The notes beneath the pieces were generated by a model, which saw only the letters and a list, made by a program, of their open reading frames with translations, did not search any database and was not told where the DNA came from. From NCBI GenBank assembly GCA_905235505.1, contig CAJOMJ010000002.1, positions 16,484-80,483 of the forward strand: a stretch of 64,000 bases of DNA, in the 5' to 3' direction. Numbering within the stretch: the stretch's first letter is position 1; each line of letters begins with the position of its first letter. This document shows positions 63,562 through 64,000 of this stretch, in pieces. Made by a program: the position numbers and the translations under genes. The stretch comes from Paludibacteraceae bacterium. Lineage in GTDB: Bacteria > Bacteroidota > Bacteroidia > Bacteroidales > Paludibacteraceae.

Positions 63562-64000
63562 CTAATTCAGTCTCACCATGACGGAGATGACCTGTCCGGC
63601 GGTAGTGTCTCCGGCTTTGTAGACACGGGCTTTGCCTTTGCTGTCGCCCGCTACATCTACCATGATGGTCACTTTCTGTCCGTCCAGAGTAAGAGCGGTT
63701 TTCACAAAACTCTGCGTACGCGGGTTGTAAGCATCGAAAGCCTTAATAGTAGAAGGCGCCAGTTTGGATTTGAAGGCATCGAACTCGCTCCAGTCGATTG
63801 TCACTTCTTCTGCGCGGTCGGCCGCCATGTCGCAGATATAGAAAGCTCTTTCGCCGTCGCCCATGACATAAGCCACATCGTTGTAATACTCCGTATAATC
63901 GCTTGGATAGTGCTCTGGGAGAGCGGTAGAAGTCACTTTCTTAGCCTGCGGATCAAAGGTATGTTTGTATCCGTTGTTGAGCCAGGAGAAGGTCTCTTTG
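63562..64000 (-). CDS. C-terminal part of an unknown protein, cut by the window edge
   Basis: The frame stays open from 63936, where the first possible start (GTG) lies, up to the edge (KETFSWLNNGYKHTFDPQAKK precedes it), so at least 145 residues of a longer protein are here. No signal peptide or motif can be judged. The visible part is beta-rich with acidic patches (NDVAYVMGDGERAFYICDMAADRAEEV, SFVKTALTLDGQKVTIMVDVAGD). I do not recognise the family. It is convergent with tRNA-Thr. Confidence 0.6.
   Translation of the reverse strand, partial: KETFSWLNNGYKHTFDPQAKKVTSTALPEHYPSDYTEYYNDVAYVMGDGERAFYICDMAADRAEEVTIDWSEFDAFKSKLAPSTIKAFDAYNPRTQSFVKTALTLDGQKVTIMVDVAGDSKGKARVYKAGDTTAGQVISVMVRLN

Overview
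The window comes from a bacterium of the order Bacteroidales; the genus cannot be fixed from the sequence. The evidence is the Bacteroidetes-type promoter (TTTG or TTG, 19-20 bp, then TAnnTTTG), found at about fifteen places; the absence of Shine-Dalgarno sequences, with A/C-rich leaders instead; and the gene families: surface lipoproteins with BACON domains, TonB receptor plus DUF4249 lipoprotein, DUF2723, DUF4143 ATPase, DUF3109, serine palmitoyltransferase and V-type ATPase. Base composition looks balanced, except for an AT-rich island near 29.5-31.2 kb.

Layout. 1-9 kb: metK, aqpZ, a BACON lipoprotein, an unusual kinase-AAA+ fusion, then rplM-rpsI and rpsB-tsf. 9-14.4 kb: a second BACON lipoprotein, a TIGR02757 protein, and the membrane part of a V-type ATPase (D, I, K). 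14.5-20.2 kb: a Sel1-repeat protein, fabD-aspS and a small holin-like membrane protein. 20.2-25.8 kb (minus strand): yigZ, an acyltransferase, coaD, an S41 protease, the RNase P RNA and a BrkB-type membrane protein. 26-38 kb is accessory: a long structured leader, an envelope protein, a repeat-rich lipoprotein, two AT-rich membrane proteins, a DUF4143 ATPase behind a palindromic repeat, and a five-gene run of exported proteins. That run contains a caspase-fold peptidase, a pseudogene broken by a 5-bp duplication, its intact paralogue, a DUF4384-like protein and a transglutaminase-fold protein.

38.5-45.5 kb is a compact run that looks like sphingolipid synthesis: two GH3-type adenylating enzymes, a HAD phosphatase, a PlsC-like acyltransferase, a serine palmitoyltransferase and a short-chain reductase. 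45.5-48.7 kb has tRNA-Gly(CCC) followed at once by V-ATPase subunit B, then an AsmA-like protein. 49-60 kb holds a DUF2723 membrane protein, ruvX-def-mntP-DUF3109-cinA, a WlbA-like sugar oxidase, and a TonB receptor with its DUF4249 lipoprotein. 60.5-64 kb has nrdD on the minus strand with a leader of nearly 400 nt, tRNA-Thr(CGT), and a gene cut by the window edge.

Best candidates for undescribed biology: (1) the exported caspase/transglutaminase operon; (2) the leader at 26.23-26.52 kb, which carries mutually exclusive hairpins like an attenuator; (3) GH3 enzymes beside serine palmitoyltransferase and a ketoreductase, which could supply the missing N-acylation step of ceramide synthesis; (4) the kinase-AAA+ fusion with its lipoprotein neighbour. 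Functions are read from recognised family motifs without database searches.
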